NCBI RefSeq assembly: GCF_016785085.1
Contig: NZ_JAENHO010000003.1
Location: 1-64,000 of the forward strand
Direction: 5' to 3'
DNA: 64,000 nucleotides
Source of the DNA: Paractinoplanes lichenicola
Lineage (GTDB): Bacteria > Actinomycetota > Actinomycetes > Mycobacteriales > Micromonosporaceae
Under the pieces are notes generated by a model. That model did not search any database and was not told the origin of the DNA. It saw nothing but the letters and a program-made list of their open reading frames with translations. A program made the translations under genes and the position numbers. Positions within the stretch are counted from its first letter, which is position 1. Each line of letters begins with the position of its first letter. Of this stretch, positions 25,897-34,559 are shown one piece after another.

Positions 25897-28800
25897 TCAA
25901 ACCTCCAGGTCGGACGGCAACATCGGAATCGCCGGCGCGGCCTTGGCGGCCGTCGGCGTCGTGTCGAGGTGCTCCAGCAGACCTTCAACGTACGACACGT
26001 CCACACGCACCTTCTGGACGCGACCGTCGACGTCTCGCATCACGAACTCACGGAAGCCCAGCCGCGACGACGACGAGGTGTCGATCTGCGACAGCGACGC
26101 CAGCGTGGCCTCGTAGCCGTCGTGCACCGGCACCCGCAGCAGCCGCAGCGCCTCGGACGCGATCTCCTGATCCTCCGCGATGCGGCCGACGAAGACCGTC
26201 GACACCAGGTTTTGCACGTCGAGGCCGAGGATGTCGCGCGGGTTCTGCGACGCCACCAGGGCCGCGAGGTTCCACTTACGCGAGTCGCGGGCCAGGCGTA
26301 CGAGGAAGGAACGGCCGGACCGCCAGCCCTCCATGAAGTGGGCCTCGTCGAGCCCGACCATCTTGCGCGAGGACATCGAGCCGCCGTAGCAGCGCCGCAC
26401 CGCGAGCCGGTGGGCCGTGTGTAGCATCGGCAGGGCCAGCGATTCCTCCGCCGACCAGTATTCGCGCTCGATCTTGAGGTCGGGCAGGCGCAGCCCGGCC
26501 ATCGTGATCACGGTCAGGGCGGCGTCGGCGCCGAGCAGGTGCTGCGGCGGCGAGCCGAAGAACAGCAGCGCCAGCGGCATCTCGGCGGTGTCGAGGAGCA
26601 GGTTGGCCAGTTCGCGGCCCTCGTCGTCGTCGAGGCCCTGCAGGGTGCGGACGACGTCGTCGAGGGTGGACGACTCCTCGGCCGGCACCTGGCGGACGGC
26701 GTGCCGCAGCAGCGTCGCCGTGGACGCCTCCTTGGCCACCTGGGGCGGCACCAGCATCGAGCAGATGTCCTGCACCAGCATGCGGCGCTCGGCCCGGGCG
26801 TTGGAGACCGCGATCTCATATTCGCGATCGCCGCCCGGCCCGGTCGCGAACTCCGAGCGTACGGGCGTGGGAATCAGCGCGTACGGAGCGAGCGTGCCCT
26901 GTTCGGAACCGGTCAGGTTGAGCACCCGCGAGTAGGGGCGCAGCTCCGGCATCTGGCACAGGCGGGCCAGCGGGCCGGACGGGTCGAGCAGGGTCACCTG
27001 CACACCGCGGCGGGCGTTCAGGTAGCCCAGCGCGCCCATCAGGGTCGACTTGCCACCGCCGGGCTCGGCCACGAAGACCCCGAGGCCGGAACGCTCGCGC
27101 ACCTCCATCGGGAAGTGCAGGTCGAGGAAGACCGGCCGGCGGCAGGTGCCCGCCGTACGCCCGATCAGGTCGCCCCGCCGGTCGCCGACCGTTGACGCCG
27201 CCTGCGGCAGGGCCGCCGCCAGCAGCTTGACCGGCATGCGGCGCACGTAGCCGGTGTTCGCGATCGGCTCGCCGGGGATGAACTCGCGGGCCAGCTGGTC
27301 CTGGTTCTTGGGGTGCTGCAGCGAGATCCGCAGCTCCCGGGAGTAGAGCTGGATCAGCCGGCGGGCCCGTTCGAGGCATTCCTCGCGGGTGGCGCCGCCG
27401 ACGGCGATCCGGTGCCAGCCGTGCGCGCGGGCCGACTCGACCGGCAGCCCGGTGGTCATCTCGTCGCCGATCACCAGCGCCCGCTTGGCCAGGCGTTCCA
27501 GCTCGGGCGGGGCGTCGATGCCGTGCTCGGCGTAGTCGAGCTGCTGCGAGCGGATCATCCGGAGCCGGTGCTCGAGGTTCTTGAACGAGCTGCCCGAGCC
27601 CAGGATGTCGAGCCGGGACGACAGCTCCATCGGCCACGGCAGCCGCTCGTGGAAGTGCATCCACGGCTCGTGCTTCTCGGGGATCTCGAGCGGTTCCATC
27701 CGCCCGACCGACAGCACCGCGACGTGCCTTTCCTCGCCGGTCATCCGGTTGACCAGTTTCACGGTCGACCCGTACGGCGTGCGGTAGCGCTCCACCTGCT
27801 CGGTCAGCGCGAGCAGGTCGCCGGTGTCCCACTGGCCGTTCGTGACCGGGCTGAGCGGCCCGGGCGGGGCCATGCAGAGCGCGACCGAGCGGAACAGCAG
27901 CCATTCCAGCTCTTGCGGGGTGACTCGCCGTCCCCGCATGCCGAACGCGTTGAGCACCTCGTCGAACTGCTCGACGGCGCGGTTGAGCTTGCGCCGCTCG
28001 CCGTCGGAGGTGCCCCGGCCGAAGATCCGCAGGACGCGCTCGGAGAACGTGTCGCCGAGCGAGCGCCGCGCGAACGTCACGCCCAGATACGTCTGGCCCT
28101 CGGCGTGGTTGACCGAGAGCAGGTGCCGCTGGGCGGCCACCAGGTGATCCGACCACGAGGTGCCGCCGCGCACGTCGGGCAGCGGCTTCGCGGTGAACGA
28201 GTCGACCGTGCGCGCCCACTCGTCGGCCGGGAACGGCCGGTTGGTGCGGCGCAGGTGCAGCCGGAATCCAGCCAATCCCGCGTACTGCTCGGAGATCGCG
28301 CTGAGCAGGGCCTCGCGCTCGGCGTCGGGCCGGAACGCCCAGCGCACCTCGGGCAGGTAATACCAGGCCGTGACCGTGCTCTGGGTGAAGGTCAGGTGGC
28401 CGGCGATCTCGCTGATCTCCAGCTCCATGACCGGGTCGCGGTCGTTGAACTTGAGCTTGTGCGGCCGCAGCGCCACCGGCTTGGGCTGCTTGAGCTTCTC
28501 CTGCTTGGCGGGCAGGTTCTTCGGCTCCTTCTTGCGCCGGGCCGGTGCCTTCTCCTTGCGCTTGGCCGGCGCCTTTTCCGGTACGGGGACCGGCAGCGCC
28601 GCCTCGGGCGAGGGGTCCTCCAGCAGCGGCTGCGGCGCGTACGCCTCGACCGGGCCGGGCTGGGGCGGGCGGGCCTGGCCGTTGCCGACGGTCTGCCACA
28701 GCGGCGGCGTCGACACCGGCGCGGCCGGCAACGGCGCCGCGGAGACCGGCCCCGCGGACTGCGCGGGGGCGGCCCCGGCCTGGGGGGCCGGCGGCCAGTC

Positions 28801-29517
28801 GTAGAAGTCGGGCCACTCGTCGAGATCGGGGTCGGCCGGGGCACCGGACTCCTGGAAGAAGTCGGCCTTGGGCCCGATCGGCGCGCGGCTGAACGGCTCG
28901 ATCGGCTCGACCTGCTCGCGAGTGCCCCACGGGCCGGCCGGACCGTCCTGATCGTCCTCGAAGGCGGGGTCACGCGGCGCGGGCGGTGCGGAGAACGCCG
29001 GCGGCGCGGAGACCGGCGGCCCGGCGACAAGCGGCTCGGAGACCGGCGGCCCGGCGACAGGCGGATCGGTAACTGGAGTCGGGGTCGGCGCGACCGCGAT
29101 CGGGCGCGGCTCGACGGGGGTGGCCGGCGGGGCCGACCCGTTGGCCACTGTGGGCCGGTCGTCGAAGTCGAACCCGAAGTCGAAGTCATGGTCCGGATCG
29201 TCCGGGGGCGGGTTCACCGAAGATTCACTCGCCGGGGTGGCCGGGGCCACCGGGGTCGGCGGGGCGGCCCCGCCGAACAGGTCGAGGAACGGCGAATCGA
29301 TGTCGAGCGTCGTGTCCACCGGCCCGCCGCGCGGCCGCACCGGCTGCGGAGACTGGAAGACGCCGACCGCGCCGTGCCCCGGCGCGGTGACGAACTCCTC
29401 GGCGGCCTCGTCCGCGGATTCGGGCGAAGAGTAGTGGTTCGAGCGCACTCCGTTACTCTGCCTGCCCTGGGTGTCGGCATCCGCGCGGGGATGCCCGTGC
29501 GGAACGGGTCCGGTCAT
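25897..29517 (-). CDS. VirB4-like ATPase with long proline-rich N-terminus
   Basis: A 1206-aa protein. Residues 1 to about 310 are disordered and Pro/Ala-rich. A Lys/Pro-rich basic linker (KEKAPARRKKEPKNLPAKQE) follows. The remainder is a VirB4/TraC-type ATPase with Walker A EPGGGKSTLMGAL near residue 820 and Walker B VGLDEAHFMEGW near 1055; ASQNPRDILGL is the sensor-like segment. It should power assembly or transport of a type IV-like machine at the inner membrane face. The ATG at 29517 was chosen because the next upstream gene ends at 29552. The cytoplasmic tail is unusual for VirB4 and may recruit partners. Confidence 0.88.
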   Translation of the reverse strand: MTGPVPHGHPRADADTQGRQSNGVRSNHYSSPESADEAAEEFVTAPGHGAVGVFQSPQPVRPRGGPVDTTLDIDSPFLDLFGGAAPPTPVAPATPASESSVNPPPDDPDHDFDFGFDFDDRPTVANGSAPPATPVEPRPIAVAPTPTPVTDPPVAGPPVSEPLVAGPPVSAPPAFSAPPAPRDPAFEDDQDGPAGPWGTREQVEPIEPFSRAPIGPKADFFQESGAPADPDLDEWPDFYDWPPAPQAGAAPAQSAGPVSAAPLPAAPVSTPPLWQTVGNGQARPPQPGPVEAYAPQPLLEDPSPEAALPVPVPEKAPAKRKEKAPARRKKEPKNLPAKQEKLKQPKPVALRPHKLKFNDRDPVMELEISEIAGHLTFTQSTVTAWYYLPEVRWAFRPDAEREALLSAISEQYAGLAGFRLHLRRTNRPFPADEWARTVDSFTAKPLPDVRGGTSWSDHLVAAQRHLLSVNHAEGQTYLGVTFARRSLGDTFSERVLRIFGRGTSDGERRKLNRAVEQFDEVLNAFGMRGRRVTPQELEWLLFRSVALCMAPPGPLSPVTNGQWDTGDLLALTEQVERYRTPYGSTVKLVNRMTGEERHVAVLSVGRMEPLEIPEKHEPWMHFHERLPWPMELSSRLDILGSGSSFKNLEHRLRMIRSQQLDYAEHGIDAPPELERLAKRALVIGDEMTTGLPVESARAHGWHRIAVGGATREECLERARRLIQLYSRELRISLQHPKNQDQLAREFIPGEPIANTGYVRRMPVKLLAAALPQAASTVGDRRGDLIGRTAGTCRRPVFLDLHFPMEVRERSGLGVFVAEPGGGKSTLMGALGYLNARRGVQVTLLDPSGPLARLCQMPELRPYSRVLNLTGSEQGTLAPYALIPTPVRSEFATGPGGDREYEIAVSNARAERRMLVQDICSMLVPPQVAKEASTATLLRHAVRQVPAEESSTLDDVVRTLQGLDDDEGRELANLLLDTAEMPLALLFFGSPPQHLLGADAALTVITMAGLRLPDLKIEREYWSAEESLALPMLHTAHRLAVRRCYGGSMSSRKMVGLDEAHFMEGWRSGRSFLVRLARDSRKWNLAALVASQNPRDILGLDVQNLVSTVFVGRIAEDQEIASEALRLLRVPVHDGYEATLASLSQIDTSSSSRLGFREFVMRDVDGRVQKVRVDVSYVEGLLEHLDTTPTAAKAAPAIPMLPSDLEV

Positions 29518-29551
29518 GCGCCGGCCCCGAGGGAGTACGCGATGGAACTGG

Positions 29552-29914
29552 TCATACCAACTCCTCCCGAACCCGGATGCGAGTGGCGACAAGTCTCGGA
29601 TCGCGGCGCTCGACCGCCGGCTCGCGGGTGCGGCGCCAGTCGGTGAGCGCGGTCCGGATGACGACCCGGGCGGGACGGTCGGGGTCGACATGCCGGAACA
29701 CGTACGACGTCGTGACCATGGCGAGCGCGATCTCCCAGGCCGGGAAGGGATCGAACTCGAAGGTCATCAAGTAGTGCAGGAACATGAAGAGCGGGACCAG
29801 CGCCACGAACATGCCGTACTGCGCGTACGGCAGGTGAATGGGCAGGGTGTAGCCCGGGGGGCCCAGATAGACGAGCCTCGCCCGGTAGATGTCGTCGTCG
29901 GTACGAAGCCGCAT
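29552..29914 (-). CDS. PrgI-like small membrane protein
   Basis: A 120-aa protein with two close transmembrane helices (YGMFVALVPLFMFLHYLM and FPAWEIALAMVTTSYVFRHV) near residues 33-72. A cytoplasmic Arg-rich C-terminus of about 35 residues follows. It matches the size and layout of PrgI/VirB3-like proteins that partner VirB4 ATPases. It lies 1 bp from the VirB2-like gene and 34 bp from the VirB4-like gene. The identification rests on layout and context. Confidence 0.72.
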   Translation of the reverse strand: MRLRTDDDIYRARLVYLGPPGYTLPIHLPYAQYGMFVALVPLFMFLHYLMTFEFDPFPAWEIALAMVTTSYVFRHVDPDRPARVVIRTALTDWRRTREPAVERRDPRLVATRIRVREELV

Positions 29915-29915
29915 C

Positions 29916-30209
29916 TCAGTTGAAGATCAGCTTGATGAGGGCGTCGCCGACGAAGAACAGGGTCGCGGCGCCGGCGATGAACGCCAGACCCACGATGGCG
30001 ATGGCCGAGCTGGTCAGAACCTTGGAGATCTCACCGCGGCTGGCTCGTCCAATGAAGATCACGCCGAGCACCGCGAGCAGGATCGGCGCGATGTTGCTGG
30101 CGAAGAAGGTGACGATGCCTTCGGTGTTGATGCCCTTGGGTTCGGGCGCAGCGAGCGTAGCCTGCTGGAGCACGGCCGCGGCCTGCTGGGCGAGCTCAGT
30201 GGCGATCAT
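29916..30209 (-). CDS. VirB2-like two-helix membrane protein, first gene of the operon
   Basis: A 97-aa protein with two transmembrane helices (SNIAPILLAVLGVIFIGRAS and SAIAIVGLAFIAGAATLFFV) joined by a short basic loop (RGEISK), the VirB2/TrbC pilin hairpin shape. The N-terminal 30 residues are Ala/Gln-rich without a typical cleavage site, so it may be a channel subunit rather than a processed pilin. The ATG is preceded by GGGGAGG at good spacing. It heads a seven-gene minus-strand run to 21691. The 296 bp upstream, shared with folP, hold the divergent promoters. Confidence 0.75.
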   Translation of the reverse strand: MIATELAQQAAAVLQQATLAAPEPKGINTEGIVTFFASNIAPILLAVLGVIFIGRASRGEISKVLTSSAIAIVGLAFIAGAATLFFVGDALIKLIFN

Positions 30210-30493
30210 TGGTAAACCTCCCCGTGCCCGGCTAGGGGATTCCGGACACGCTGCAGTTGTGAAGCCTCACGGCACCGCCCATATCGTGCTACTTCCCACC
30301 CTGCGCGTCGAGTGAGCCGTTCGGGCATTGCCATGCTCGTCTGCTCTCTCCGGTTCCAACAAATGATGCCCAGTTCCGAAGAGTACGGCCCGCCGTTCTT
30401 GGCTACAAGCGTCCGAAACGTTACGCAAGGTGATGGCGTGCGTGAAATTGAGTTACGGGCCATCGTACGCACGTGCGACAACCCCGGCCGCCG

Positions 30494-30499
30494 TACCCT
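30494..30499 (+). promoter_or_regulatory. Likely -10 element of a leaderless folP transcript
   Basis: TACCCT (TANNNT) ends 6 nt before the GTG at 30506. No Shine-Dalgarno sequence precedes the start. The 296-bp gap between 30209 and 30506 is A/T-richer than its surroundings and shows no gene. Confidence 0.4.
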
Positions 30500-30505
30500 C
30501 GTGCC

Positions 30506-31384
30506 GTGACGACTGAGCCGACGGATGCGCAGGTCGCGGGACGCGCGCTGATGCATGTGGATCACCCGGTCGTGATGGGCGTCCTCAACGTCACGCCCGA
30601 CTCCTTCTCGGACGGCGGGAAATACACGGACGTGGACGCCGCCGTCCGGCACGGCGTTGACCTGCACTACGCAGGTGCGAACATCGTGGACGTGGGCGGG
30701 GAGTCGACCCGTCCCGGGGCCGAGCGGGTGGACGCCGAGACCGAGATCGCCCGCGTGGTTCCGGTGGTCCGGGCCCTGGCGGCGGCCGGGGTGCCGGTCA
30801 GCATCGACACCACCCGGGCCGCGGTGGCCCGGGCGGCCCTCGAGGCGGGCGCCGCCGTGATCAACGACGTCTCGGGCGGCCTGGCCGACAAGGGCATGGC
30901 CCGGGTGGCCGCCGAGGCCGGCTGCCCATGGATCCTGATGCACTGGCGCGGGCACTCCCGCCGCATGACCGAGCTCGCCGTCTACGCCGATGTGGTCACC
31001 GACGTACGGGATGAGCTGCTGCAACGGGTGGACGAGGCGCTCGCCGCGGGGGTCGGGCCGGAGCAGATCGTCCTGGACCCGGGCCTGGGCTTCGCCAAGA
31101 CCGCCGAGCACAACTGGGCCCTCAGCACCCACCTCGACGTGCTGATCGGCCTGGGCTACCCGGTCCTGTTCGCGGCCAGCCGCAAGACCTACCTGGGCCG
31201 GTTGCTGGCGGGTCCGGACGGTGCCCCGCGCCCGGTCGCCGAGCGCGAGGCGGCCACCCTGGCCACGTCGGTGCTGGCCGTGGCGGCCGGGGCCTGGGGC
31301 GTACGGGTGCACGACGTCACCGCCACGGCCGACGCGCTCGCCGTGTGGCGCGCGACCGGATCGCCCCGGCTCCGCGCCCGATGA
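30506..31384 (+). CDS. folP: Dihydropteroate synthase
   Basis: Condenses dihydropterin pyrophosphate with p-aminobenzoate; the sulfonamide target. The 292-aa TIM barrel shows MGVLNVTPDSFSDGG near residue 24, DVGGESTRPGA near 63, SIDTTRAAVARAAL, and LDPGLGFAKT near 190, plus ASRKTYLGRL late in the protein. The start is the GTG at 30506 (VTTEPTDAQVAG), 6 nt after a -10 box. It begins the folP-folB-folK-DUF3180 run, each joined by 4-bp overlaps, as in M. tuberculosis. folE lies 14 kb away in this genome. Confidence 0.96.
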   Translation: MTTEPTDAQVAGRALMHVDHPVVMGVLNVTPDSFSDGGKYTDVDAAVRHGVDLHYAGANIVDVGGESTRPGAERVDAETEIARVVPVVRALAAAGVPVSIDTTRAAVARAALEAGAAVINDVSGGLADKGMARVAAEAGCPWILMHWRGHSRRMTELAVYADVVTDVRDELLQRVDEALAAGVGPEQIVLDPGLGFAKTAEHNWALSTHLDVLIGLGYPVLFAASRKTYLGRLLAGPDGAPRPVAEREAATLATSVLAVAAGAWGVRVHDVTATADALAVWRATGSPRLRAR

Positions 31385-31782
31385 CGGCCGGTGAGGTGCG
31401 AATGAGAAGGAGTGAACAGGTGGAGGGCCAGATCACACTGACCGGCCTGCGGATGCGCGGCCGGCACGGCGTCTTCGACTTCGAGCGCGAGCAGGGCCAG
31501 GATTTCGTGATCGACGTGCGCCTCGGGCTCGACCTCGCCCCGGCCGCGGCCAGCGACGACGTCGCCGACACGGTGCACTACGGCGAGCTCGCGGGGCGGC
31601 TGGCCGAGATCGTCGGGGGCGAGCCGGTCAACCTGATCGAGACGCTGGCCGACCGGCTGCTGACGGCCTGCCTCGACGACCCGCGGGTGTCGGCGGCCGA
31701 GGTCACCGTCCACAAGCCGCAGGCGCCGATCCCGCTCGAGTTCGCCGACGTCGCCGTCACACTACGCCGGAGCCGTACGTGA
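31381..31782 (+). CDS. folB: Dihydroneopterin aldolase
   Basis: Converts dihydroneopterin to hydroxymethyl-dihydropterin and glycolaldehyde. The 133-aa protein contains ITLTGLRMRGRHGVFDFERE near residue 18, DTVHYGELAG near 60 and LIETLADRLL near 82, the usual FolB elements including the catalytic Glu/Lys regions (VTVHKPQAPI). The ATG at 31381 overlaps the folP stop (ATGA). An internal ATG at 31402 would shorten it by 7 residues. It is translationally coupled on both sides. Confidence 0.95.
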   Translation: MTAGEVRMRRSEQVEGQITLTGLRMRGRHGVFDFEREQGQDFVIDVRLGLDLAPAAASDDVADTVHYGELAGRLAEIVGGEPVNLIETLADRLLTACLDDPRVSAAEVTVHKPQAPIPLEFADVAVTLRRSRT

Positions 31783-32306
31783 CCAGGGCCGTTCTGTCTC
31801 TCGGGAGCAATCTCGGCGATCGCGAGGGCCACCTGCGCCTGGCGGTCCGGGTGCTCGGCCGGGCCGTCGAGCGCGCCTCGGTCGTCTACGAGACGCCGCC
31901 GTGGGGCGATGCCGGCCAACCGGCGTACCTGAACGCTGTTGTTCTCGTCTCGGACCCGGAGGCCTCCCCGCACGACTGGCTCGAACGTGCCCGGGCGGCC
32001 GAGACCGAAGCGGAGCGGGTCCGCGATCCGGAGCGCCGCTTCGGCCCGCGCACGCTGGACGTCGACGTGATCGCGGTGTGCGACGCCGACGGGCGGCCGG
32101 TGCTCAGCGACGATCCCGAGCTGACGCTGCCGCATCCGCGCGCCCACCTGCGCGCGTTCGTGCTGCGCCCGTGGCACGACATCGAACCCGCCGCCGAGCT
32201 GCCCGGCCACGGCCCGATCGCCCGGCTGCTGGCCGCCCCCGGTCTGGCCGGCGACGTGGCGGCAATGACCCCGCGCCCCGATCTCGCACTAGAGTTCACA
32301 GAGTGA
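31779..32306 (+). CDS. folK: Hydroxymethyl-dihydropterin pyrophosphokinase
   Basis: Activates the pterin for folP by pyrophosphoryl transfer from ATP. HPPK motifs are present: LSLGSNLGDREGHL at the N-terminus, YLNAVVLV near residue 50, and the signature RRFGPRTLDVDVI near residue 87 with the metal-binding aspartates. LPHPRAHLRAFVLRP follows near 117. The 175-aa length is normal. The GTG start overlaps the folB stop, and its own stop overlaps the DUF3180 gene start. Confidence 0.95.
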   Translation: MTRAVLSLGSNLGDREGHLRLAVRVLGRAVERASVVYETPPWGDAGQPAYLNAVVLVSDPEASPHDWLERARAAETEAERVRDPERRFGPRTLDVDVIAVCDADGRPVLSDDPELTLPHPRAHLRAFVLRPWHDIEPAAELPGHGPIARLLAAPGLAGDVAAMTPRPDLALEFTE

Positions 32307-32821
32307 GCAGCAACCCGCAGGCGCCCAAGTCGGACCCGTCGATGCGCCCGACCAGCATCTCGGTGTTGATCGTCGCGGGCCTGAGCGCGGCCGCCCTGGG
32401 CTGGCTGCTGCTCAGCTTCTCCTATTCGACCCTGCCCGACCTGCCGTGGTCGCCGGTGATCGTGCTGGCCGTGCTGGCCGTCGCCGAGGGGCTGCTGGCG
32501 CAGAACACGTCGGCCCGCATCCAGCGCAAGCCGGGCGCGCCCCGGGTCGACCCGCTCGCCGTCGCCCGCTACGTCGCGCTGGCCAAGGCGTCCTCGCTCG
32601 TCGGCGCGATCTCGGCCGGCTTCTCGGCGGGCCTGCTGGCCTGGCTGGCGATGGAGCCCACCGAGGCCGCGAGCGGCGATCTGCCGGTCGCGATCGGCGG
32701 GGTGATCACGGCCGTGGCGCTGGTCGCGGCGGCCCTCTGGCTTGAACGTTCGTGCCGCATTCCGGAGCAGCCCGACTCCCAGGACAACAACGATTCGGAC
32801 CGGCCCTCCGGCCTGCTCTGA
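32303..32821 (+). CDS. DUF3180 family membrane protein
   Basis: A 172-aa membrane protein with four hydrophobic helices (ISVLIVAGLSAAALGWLLLS, SPVIVLAVLAVAEGLLAQ, SSLVGAISAGFSAGLLAWLA, AIGGVITAVALVAAALWLE) separated by a basic loop that includes ARIQRKPGAPRVDPLAVARY. This pattern and its place after folK match the actinobacterial DUF3180 family (Rv3605c position). The GTG start overlaps the folK stop (GTGA). No biochemical role is established; the persistent link to folate genes suggests membrane-linked support, which is speculative. Confidence 0.88.
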   Translation: MSSNPQAPKSDPSMRPTSISVLIVAGLSAAALGWLLLSFSYSTLPDLPWSPVIVLAVLAVAEGLLAQNTSARIQRKPGAPRVDPLAVARYVALAKASSLVGAISAGFSAGLLAWLAMEPTEAASGDLPVAIGGVITAVALVAAALWLERSCRIPEQPDSQDNNDSDRPSGLL

Positions 32822-32838
32822 TCCCCTATTTTTCGGCC

Positions 32839-32869
32839 TTGAACTGAGACCGACTCGTATCCGTATGCT
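32839..32869 (+). promoter_or_regulatory. Possible promoter for the permease-like gene
   Basis: TTGAAC (32839-32844) and TATGCT (32864-32869) are separated by 19 bp in the gap before the gene at 32950. Confidence 0.35.
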
Positions 32870-32949
32870 CTGGGCACGGGCATGCGCCCGGCGGATTTCG
32901 GCGTGCGTTGCTCACCGCACGGTGCGGACGCACACGAGGAGGCACGGCG

Positions 32950-34191
32950 ATGGCGTACGACGAGGCGACGTACCGTCGGCAGACCGAGGACCCCACGCCC
33001 ACCGATCCGGCTGCCTACCGGGCCAATACCCTGGCCGCGGCCGAGCAGCGGCGGCGGGCCGAGGAGCTCGACGGCACCGCTGACACCACGGCCGACGTGC
33101 TGCGCCGGGCCGAGGCCGACGAGGACGGGCGGGACCGTCTCGGCATCCACCTCGGCTGGGAGGTCGTGCTGCTGGTCGCCGCGGGGGCGATCGGCTTCCT
33201 CCTCTGGCGCCTCGACCCCGACGCCCTCAAGCGGCCCGACCTCGACTCCCTGCTCATCACCGGCGCCGCGATCGGCCTGCTCGCCCTGGGCGCGGGCCTG
33301 ACCCTGCGGGCCGGCGTGCCCAACCTGGCCCTCGGCCCGATCGCCCTGGCCGCCTCCTTCCAGTACGCCGAGCAGGGCGACAAGGGCCTGTTCCAGTCGA
33401 TCGTCCCGGCGCTGGTGTTCGCCGCGGCCGGCGCCATCGTGATCGGCCTGATCGTCGTCGTGCTGCACGTGCCGGGGTGGGCCGCCACGCTCGCGGCCGG
33501 GCTCGGCGTGATCGTCTTCGACCAGCTGCGGGTTGCGCCGGTCGCCGTGCAGGGCGACTACGACCCCACCGACCACGCCTTCTTCCTGTTCGGCGGGTTC
33601 GCGCTGCTGGCCGTGCTGGGCGGGGCGATGGGCGCGGCCACCCCGGTCCGCCGCTGGCTCGGTGGCATGCGCCCGACCGGCGACCCGGCCCGGCGCCGCG
33701 GCCCGGTCGTCGCGCTGCCGGTGATCGGCTCGCTGCTGCTGTCCTCGGTCTTCGCGGTCGGCGCGGGCATCCTGTTCGCCGCGCTGTCGGACGACCCGGT
33801 CGTGCCCGGCACCGGCCTGGAGTGGACGGGCATCGCGCTCGGCCTGGCCCTGCTCGCCGGCACCAGCGCGTACGGGCGGCGCGGGGGCCTGTTCGGCACG
33901 CTGTTCGCGGTGGCCGCCCTGACGCTGTTCCTCGACTACGCGGCCCGGCGCAACTTCGACATCGCCCTGTTCGCGATCGCGGCCTGCGTGTTCGCGGCCG
34001 GCCTGGTCGTCACGCGGCTCGTCGAGACGTACGGGCGGCCGCTGCCGGTCGCCGGGCCCGCCGACTGGAACGCGGCCCCCACCACGGCCGCGGCCAACTG
34101 GTCGCCCGACCTGCCCGAGACCTGGTCCACGTCGACCAGCACCCCGCGTACGGACCGCTGGGACGCCGGGCCCTGGGGAACCAGCCGGTAA
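32950..34191 (+). CDS. ABC-type permease-like multi-pass membrane protein
   Basis: A 413-aa protein with a cytoplasmic charged N-terminus of about 70 residues (EATYRRQTEDPTPTDPAAYR and on) and about ten transmembrane helices. The segment LTLRAGVPNLALGPIALAAS resembles the conserved loop of branched-chain amino acid/ribose-type (RbsC/LivH) permeases. The C-terminal 35 residues are Thr/Trp-rich and polar. The ATG at 32950 follows AGGAGG. No ATPase or solute-binding protein gene is adjacent, so it is an orphan. It may use a shared ATPase or be a non-transporting relative. Confidence 0.68.
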   Translation: MAYDEATYRRQTEDPTPTDPAAYRANTLAAAEQRRRAEELDGTADTTADVLRRAEADEDGRDRLGIHLGWEVVLLVAAGAIGFLLWRLDPDALKRPDLDSLLITGAAIGLLALGAGLTLRAGVPNLALGPIALAASFQYAEQGDKGLFQSIVPALVFAAAGAIVIGLIVVVLHVPGWAATLAAGLGVIVFDQLRVAPVAVQGDYDPTDHAFFLFGGFALLAVLGGAMGAATPVRRWLGGMRPTGDPARRRGPVVALPVIGSLLLSSVFAVGAGILFAALSDDPVVPGTGLEWTGIALGLALLAGTSAYGRRGGLFGTLFAVAALTLFLDYAARRNFDIALFAIAACVFAAGLVVTRLVETYGRPLPVAGPADWNAAPTTAAANWSPDLPETWSTSTSTPRTDRWDAGPWGTSR

Positions 34192-34209
34192 CCGCCCGGC
34201 CGCTCCGCC

Positions 34210-34215
34210 TATGCT
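34210..34215 (+). promoter_or_regulatory. Likely -10 element, leaderless small gene
   Basis: TATGCT ends 7 nt before the ATG at 34223, with no Shine-Dalgarno site between. Confidence 0.4.
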
Positions 34216-34222
34216 CTTGGTC

Positions 34223-34507
34223 ATGACCACTCCGAGCTTCGCCGAGCTGGACGCCCTGCCCACCGAGGAGCTGCGTGAGCGCGCCTTCACCCGGGCCCGG
34301 GAGCGGCACGACATCGGCTTCTTCTGGTCGGTCTTCAAGCACCTGCCCGACGCCGACGAGGCGGCCCAGCTCGACGGCGCGCCCAACTCGATCGGCCCCA
34401 CGGTCGACGAGGCGGTCGCGCTCTGGCGTGAGCTCGAGGGCCACGGCTACGGCGACAGCGAGCCCCTGCTGCGCGCCGCATTCATCGACTACCTGCAGAA
34501 ACACTAG
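34223..34507 (+). CDS. Small conserved hypothetical protein
   Basis: A 94-aa acidic, helical protein without signal or membrane segment (TPSFAELDALPTEELRERAF; ending LLRAAFIDYLQKH). I do not recognise a family. The codon pattern is strongly G/C at third positions, like its neighbours, supporting a real gene. The ATG at 34223 is preferred over 34211 because a -10 box lies at 34210-34215. It may be a small cytosolic adaptor; no context clue is decisive. Confidence 0.65.
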   Translation: MTTPSFAELDALPTEELRERAFTRARERHDIGFFWSVFKHLPDADEAAQLDGAPNSIGPTVDEAVALWRELEGHGYGDSEPLLRAAFIDYLQKH

Positions 34508-34532
34508 GTATCAACGGCCGTCGTTTGGGAAG

Positions 34533-34559
34533 TGCGCCGCTCTGGGAACTAGCGGCGCA
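34533..34559 (+). promoter_or_regulatory. Hairpin occluding the start of the next gene
   Basis: TGCGCCGCT and AGCGGCGCA form a 9-bp stem with a 9-nt loop (CTGGGAACT). The right arm runs into the A of the ATG at 34559. The only Shine-Dalgarno-like bases (GGGA) are in the loop. Folding would hide the start, so translation may be structure-controlled. Confidence 0.45.

Noticed and set aside
25897..29517. Integrated conjugative element
   Set aside because: No relaxase, integrase, excisionase or direct-repeat att sites were found around the T4SS-like operon.
30312..30509. 65-aa open frame upstream of folP
   Set aside because: No start context, no conserved character, and it overlaps the leaderless folP promoter.
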